A stretch of 10,038 bases of DNA. It comes from Chrysochromulina tobinii. Taxonomy: Eukaryota > Haptophyta > Prymnesiales > Chrysochromulinaceae. The stretch spans positions 1-10,038 of the forward strand of contig JWZX01001841.1 of the NCBI GenBank assembly GCA_001275005.1, written 5' to 3'. The notes beneath the pieces are model-generated. The model made no database searches. It saw only the letters and a list, made by a program, of their open reading frames with translations, and had not been told where the DNA came from. The position numbers were made by a program, and so were the translations under genes. Shown in pieces: positions 6,010-10,038 of this stretch (positions are counted from its first letter, which is position 1; every line of letters starts with the position of its first letter).

Positions 6010-6918
6010 AAACGCCCCCGCCTGGTCGTCTGAACGAGCAAGGTTCGTGTGGCGCCTACGGTGTACGGAGACGAGAAGCTCGCTTTGAACGGGCTCGCCG
6101 TCTCTCAGACGCGTACCGGCGTACAGCTTCTTGATGTCGGCGGACGGCGCGGCGAACTAGGCCTCTTGGCGGACCGGGCTCCGGCGGCGCGCCATATAGT
6201 GACGCGTACGATGTTTGAACGTGAACGTAATGCAAGACGGTTATCTACCGACTTTCAGTCTTAGCTCTTACGTTTATACTCAGTCTAAGCTCGGACGCAA
6301 AAACGAGAGGTACCGAGTCGGAGACTAAGTCGAGACGAAACCGACGACCTGGGCGTCTATCTGTATCTCTCCCCGTCTCCCCCGCTCCGTCGCGGTCTCC
6401 GGCGGTGTCGGGTCGCGGACGTCTCGGGAGCACGGGTGAGGGTCCTCGCTCGCGCGGTTCTCGTCTCACGGCTCAGTTATAGTCTGGGCCCGCGGTCGGC
6501 TGGCCGCCGATCGAAAGGCGCGCTGGCCGCCAGCAGGTGTGCTCCTTATCGCTCTCGTTCGCTGAGACCCTGCCGCCTGCCCGAGGTGCCCCCGAGCTGC
6601 ACAGCGCATACTCCAAATCAGATAAAGCGTAGCTGACATGTAGCTGACATGTGCCATGAATTCTAAGCTAGAATGCCATAAAGCTCGAGCGTGGCTGAAC
6701 TCGAATTCCTACCGGTACTGCTCTCATCAGTCACGGTGCAGCTGACAGGCCGGACGCTGCAGCATGCTGTGCAGAAGTGTACCTATCCTCAGATGAGATG
6801 CCGGGAGCGGGAAGCCCAATCTGACCATCTGTACCTGTGTTTACCGCCCTCTGCGATAGTGCATGTCAAGACAACGCACCTCGGTCAAGGGAAGCAGTGG
6901 GATGCGATCATGGCGGGC
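6010..6918. other. 0.9-kb convergent spacer between golgin and GPCR-PIPK genes
   Basis: Both neighbours end here, so the edges are 3' untranslated regions. No RNA gene is recognised. A GTG-led frame at 6049-6264 has gene-like codon use (VYGDEKLALNGLAVSQ... LLDVGGRRGELG) but no ATG near its start and no family I know; it may be a gene remnant or chance. The right side contains a GTG-led frame to 6927 that overlaps the kinase gene end and is probably spurious. Small structures: TCAGTCTTAGCTC at 6255-6267 echoed by TCAGTCTAAGCTC at 6280-6292, and a hairpin ATTCTA-AGC-TAGAAT at 6660-6674. Confidence 0.5.
6629..6650. repeat. 11-bp tandem duplication (GTAGCTGACAT x2)
   Basis: GTAGCTGACAT at 6629-6639 is followed directly by an identical copy at 6640-6650, in the convergent spacer. 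Same unit length as the duplications at 187-208 and 10010-10038. Confidence 0.8.
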
Positions 6919-9663
6919 TTACAGTGATTGCGACAAGGACTGCATCAGTGACTGCGTTGGCGCCATAATTGATTCCTTATCATGCTCACGAAGCGCCGCC
7001 CTCTCGTGCGCGCCTGAGGCGCAGGCCAGGTCCATGTCCAGTTGTCTGACCTTTTCCTCGAGCTCGCTGATTCGGTTGACGAGATCCTCGTGCTGCGAGA
7101 CAATCCGCTGCTTAACGAGACCCCGACGCCGGCGCTCCCACAGCTTCCCCCATCGCTCCTTCCCACCACGGCGAGCGGCTCGTTCCTGCACCGGCAGCCC
7201 ACACAGGCGCCGACTGAGTGCGTACAGGTCAGCGCACCATCGCCCTCCCCGCCACGACTCGTCCAGTACCATTGGCTCAGGTTCTTCTTCCATCTGTAGC
7301 ACCTCGTGCGCCGTGAAAGTGCGGAAGCGGTCAGCATACAGCGCAGGCGGCATGGCAGATATGCCGTCGGACGCACTCCAGCGCATCGAAATGGCATAAA
7401 GTAGACGCAAGATCGCACGCTGCAGACGCCATCGGATGGTGAATTTTTCGAGCACGTCGATGATGCCGAAGAAGTACACCTTCTGCAGGTCGAGCGATAC
7501 GAAGCCGGTGCCGCGGCACTTGAGCGCCAGGCCCCTAAGGAGTTCTTGCTTCTCAGCAGGCGAGGCTGTCGATGGAGGGCGGTAGATGCCAAGAAGCAGA
7601 GAGTAGTCCAGCAAATTCTGCCGCACGAGGAAGTCGCAATCGGCCGTAACCATCGACCAAATTCGCGCCTTATCGCGCTCGTCCAGATCCGTCGTCATCC
7701 CAATGTCCATCCATTCCCAGTCGCGTAGTGTGCTATACATGCCCGCGACGGTGCTCGTTTGATGCAGCTCCCAGGTCTTGAGGGCACGCCGGTTTGCAGT
7801 AGCGCCCTTGAGGTCAAAGCTCATTTGAGGTCGCAGCGGGAAGAAATTGCGCATGACGACGAAATAGACCTTGCCCGCCAATTCCCAGCGCAGTCGCATC
7901 GAGTGACAACTCAGATATTGTAGGAAGCTGCTGCCCCCACTCGCCTGCACGTGCGCCTTGTAAGAGGGCAAAATGCCCATGAGCGTGTCCTTCTCTTTCT
8001 TGGTGATCTGCTTGACGATGTAGCCGGTGTCACTGCCATCTGGATTCTTGACCCAATAGAAGAACGAGCCCGATGCTCCCTCCGATACAGACTCGCGCAT
8101 GTGGCGCACCGCGTCGCTTGACTCTGGCTGGCTTCTTCGGAATGCGGCTGCAAAATTGTCTGCGCTGATACCAAAAGCCTTACGCATGGCCCGGAAGTGT
8201 GCGACGGCGTAGTGGTCGACATGAGGCAGCCGTTCGTTGGGTTCCTGAGGGCGCCCTTGTGCGGTGATCCAATTCTCGTGCCGAATGGTCGCTTCGTCGG
8301 ATTTGGGTGAGGGAGTGCAAGGCTGCGAGTCGCCCGGTCCGTCGACGGGAAGAAGCAATTCTTCTTGCTGCTCGCGCGCCTCACGCTCGGCGAGCTCGCT
8401 GATGCTCATGGCAACATCGCTCACGAGCTCGTACCGCAACTCCTCCTTAAAGCCCGCCTCACGAACGCCTTGGCTGTTGGCCAGCAGGCTTTCATCGTGG
8501 TCATCCACCACGCCTCCATAGGACGCACGCTCCGCGTCTTCGGCAGTCATCGGGAGTCTGGAGCTCGACGACACCGGCCTGCCCGGCAAGCGGTCGATGA
8601 GTGGCTCACGTAGCCCTGCCGGCAGGCTGCGTATGTGGCCCGCGCCTAACGAATCACGAGCTGCGCAGCACAAGCGGTGCTCGCCGATGATGTTGATGAG
8701 CAACCAGCCAAGAAAGCCGAAGACGGGACGGCCGGAGGTGAGCGCGGCCGTCAGATCCGCAAACGTTGTGCGTGTCGCGAGGGGGCTGGCGAAGTATTGA
8801 TAGTTGGCGTAGCCAGCCGAAAGCACGCCCAGCATCACGCCGTAAAGCACAAGGTAGAACAGGCAGTGGCGCATGACCCGCTGCCGAGTCAGGCGGGCCA
8901 GGTGCGTGTTCGTCTTGTGGCGAGATAGCAGCGCTTTGACCATGATATAGAGGCTTCCGCCAAGCAGAACGAATAGAATGAACGGCGCGTACACGAGTCC
9001 CCACGTCAGTGTCAGCACGTTGACGCTCCCGTTGCTCGCTGCGAGACAGAGCAGGTCAGTTTTATGGATGACGATTACCCAACTCAGCGCGAGTCCACCG
9101 ACAAACACGTGATATATCGGCCGGCCGTGCTGGTGCGGCCAGAAGGGGTTATGGTACACGACGATAAGGTCGACAAACATGAAGAGCCGCCAACCATTGG
9201 CAGCCATGTCGAAACCAAGTATTGAGAGCAGAAGCGTATTGTACTCGTGGCACATGGCATGCTCAAGGTCGAAGTCCGGCTCATAGCCGCTGTCGCCGGC
9301 CAGCGAGAGGCTGACGATGCCGAAGGAAACATAGAACTCGCAGATTGAGCTGTACAGGAAGTGCCAGCCAGGTGTTCGGCGGACACGTGGGCTGTAGCTG
9401 TACGCGAGAAGCAAGAGCGCACTTGCGACCATGGACGCAATGCCCCAAGCGATGATTTTTGTGTGCACGACGGAAAAGAAGGCGTTCAGCGAGCCTCGCC
9501 CCTGCTCGAACGAAATGGACGCGTCCGTGTCCATCGCGTCAATCGCTGCCGCCATGGTGCGAAGCAAAATAGGCAAAAAATCGCCCCTGCGCCACAGCGA
9601 GCGTTCAGTAGGTGTGAATGAGGGCTCCATAGCAATACCGCCCATATTACCATATCGGCGCAT
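6919..9663 (-). CDS. GPCR-PIPK: seven-transmembrane receptor fused to phosphatidylinositol phosphate kinase
   Basis: One intronless frame of 914 residues. The start is taken at ATG 9661-9663 (A at -3); in-frame ATGs at residues 7 and 12 are also possible. Seven hydrophobic segments lie at about 69-90, 101-121, 142-170, 183-200, 217-243, 266-288 and 312-327, with RLFMFVDLIVVYHNPF at the end of the third, as in the GPCR-bigram receptors of oomycetes. An acidic Ser-rich linker (~330-470) leads to a PIPK domain at ~475-795. Kinase features present: glycine loop EGASGSFFYW (528-537), ATP-site Lys551 (YIVKQI), DLKG (617-620), LDYSLL with Asp686, IID with Asp736, and the activation loop ending YADRF. 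All core catalytic residues are kept, so it should phosphorylate a phosphoinositide at the membrane. Oddities: DLKGA replaces DLKGS, Gln748 replaces the usual Glu of type I enzymes, and the loop is longer. The tail (~835-914) is basic and then coiled coil, ending in a repeated QSL motif. Confidence 0.93.
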   Translation of the reverse strand: MRRYGNMGGIAMEPSFTPTERSLWRRGDFLPILLRTMAAAIDAMDTDASISFEQGRGSLNAFFSVVHTKIIAWGIASMVASALLLLAYSYSPRVRRTPGWHFLYSSICEFYVSFGIVSLSLAGDSGYEPDFDLEHAMCHEYNTLLLSILGFDMAANGWRLFMFVDLIVVYHNPFWPHQHGRPIYHVFVGGLALSWVIVIHKTDLLCLAASNGSVNVLTLTWGLVYAPFILFVLLGGSLYIMVKALLSRHKTNTHLARLTRQRVMRHCLFYLVLYGVMLGVLSAGYANYQYFASPLATRTTFADLTAALTSGRPVFGFLGWLLINIIGEHRLCCAARDSLGAGHIRSLPAGLREPLIDRLPGRPVSSSSRLPMTAEDAERASYGGVVDDHDESLLANSQGVREAGFKEELRYELVSDVAMSISELAEREAREQQEELLLPVDGPGDSQPCTPSPKSDEATIRHENWITAQGRPQEPNERLPHVDHYAVAHFRAMRKAFGISADNFAAAFRRSQPESSDAVRHMRESVSEGASGSFFYWVKNPDGSDTGYIVKQITKKEKDTLMGILPSYKAHVQASGGSSFLQYLSCHSMRLRWELAGKVYFVVMRNFFPLRPQMSFDLKGATANRRALKTWELHQTSTVAGMYSTLRDWEWMDIGMTTDLDERDKARIWSMVTADCDFLVRQNLLDYSLLLGIYRPPSTASPAEKQELLRGLALKCRGTGFVSLDLQKVYFFGIIDVLEKFTIRWRLQRAILRLLYAISMRWSASDGISAMPPALYADRFRTFTAHEVLQMEEEPEPMVLDESWRGGRWCADLYALSRRLCGLPVQERAARRGGKERWGKLWERRRRGLVKQRIVSQHEDLVNRISELEEKVRQLDMDLACASGAHERAALREHDKESIMAPTQSLMQSLSQSL

Positions 9664-9960
9664 CGTAATGAACGCTAAGTGCGTCCCCGCGCACTCTTTT
9701 CAATAGACTCTTTTTGCTTCGAGAAAGCTTGTATCCTTGTAAATCGAGACCGCTCTCGCGCTCTCGTTCGCTCTGTCGTGTTGTTGTTGTTGTGTCCACA
9801 CGGCCGCCACGAAGCCGCCACGTGAACTCACTGGCCACCATACCATAATGCCCATCTTCGATGCCTTCGCGCTGTCGTCCGCACCTCACCCGCGCACTAG
9901 TTGAGTGAGGACTCGCCATAAAATCGCTTGTACCGCTGGCGCGGAAGCACCGGGTGACGT

Positions 9961-9995
9961 GGGGTTTGTTATCGAGTTTGGGGGGGTTTGTTATC
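9961..9995. repeat. 13-bp direct repeat (GGGGTTTGTTATC x2, period 22)
   Basis: GGGGTTTGTTATC at 9961-9973 recurs exactly at 9983-9995, separated by GAGTTTGGG. It lies upstream of the kinase gene and next to the terminal 11-bp array. Confidence 0.8.
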
Positions 9996-10009
9996 AGGAT
10001 ACGTATCCC

Positions 10010-10038
10010 ATGTATCGTGCATGTATCGTGCATGTATC
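10010..10038. repeat. 11-bp tandem repeat (ATGTATCGTGC), 2.6 copies, runs off the window
   Basis: Two full copies (10010-10020, 10021-10031) and seven bases of a third reach the window end, so the array may continue. A degenerate copy (ACGTATCCC) precedes it. Each unit contains an ATG on the plus strand and GCACGATACAT on the minus strand. Confidence 0.85.

Larger units (their letters stand above)
9664..10038 (-). promoter_or_regulatory. Upstream region of the GPCR-PIPK gene
   Basis: These 375 bases hold the leader and promoter of the kinase gene. Features seen: a CT/CG-rich block at 9750-9776 (CTCTCGCGCTCTCGTTCGC, GA-rich on the coding strand), a short (GTT)n run at about 9779-9793, and short tandem repeats near the window end. 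A minus-strand frame from 10033 runs across the kinase start in another register; its composition (Ser, Arg, Thr-rich) gives no support for a gene. No TATA box is convincing. Confidence 0.4.

Noticed and set aside
6691-6927. 78-residue plus-strand frame ending inside the kinase gene
   Set aside because: GTG-led, no motif, overlaps the end of a confident gene on the other strand.
6551-9772. 13-mer GCTCTCGTTCGCT shared between 6551 and 9760
   Set aside because: About one such coincidence is expected by chance in a window of this size, more so in CT/CG-rich DNA.
9647-10033. 128-residue minus-strand frame across the kinase start
   Set aside because: Low-complexity Arg/Ser/Thr composition, out of register with the receptor and ending just inside it; more likely leader sequence.

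Overview
The window looks like nuclear DNA from a GC-rich, intron-poor, gene-dense unicellular eukaryote. Three long uninterrupted reading frames carry domains found only, or almost only, in eukaryotes: a seven-helix receptor fused to a phosphatidylinositol phosphate kinase, a Golgi GRIP golgin, and a J-domain protein with ubiquitin-binding motifs. The receptor-kinase fusion is best known from oomycetes and Dictyostelium and is scattered among other protists. A stramenopile (oomycete or labyrinthulomycete-like) or another alga/protist is therefore plausible, but I cannot name the organism. There are no Shine-Dalgarno operons and no phage, plasmid, CRISPR or insertion-sequence signals.

Layout. 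2-169 (+): C-terminal end of an unrecognised gene. 170-664: convergent spacer with two tandem hairpins. 665-1468 (-): soluble orphan protein of 267 residues. 1469-1769: spacer with a (ACTTG)13 microsatellite. 1770-2441 (+): doubtful Cys-rich reading frame that looks like a decaying repeat gene or the last exon of one. 2442-2970: GC-rich spacer. 2971-4533 (-): J-domain protein with two UIM-like motifs and a UBA-like domain. 4534-4731: divergent promoter with ACGTG elements. 4732-6009 (+): GRIP-domain golgin. 6010-6918: 0.9 kb convergent spacer. 6919-9663 (-): GPCR-PIPK of 914 residues. 9664-10038: its upstream region, ending in short tandem repeats.

How the genes relate. There is no operon. 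The J/UIM/UBA protein and the golgin share one 198-base divergent promoter and could be co-regulated; one would act in handling of ubiquitinated clients and the other in Golgi tethering. The receptor-kinase probably couples an external signal to phosphoinositide synthesis. The observations most worth a second look are the J-UIM-UIM-UBA architecture, the substituted substrate-specificity position and inserted activation loop in the PIPK domain, the eroding Cys-rich repeat frame, and a strong-context upstream ORF 12 bases before the golgin start.
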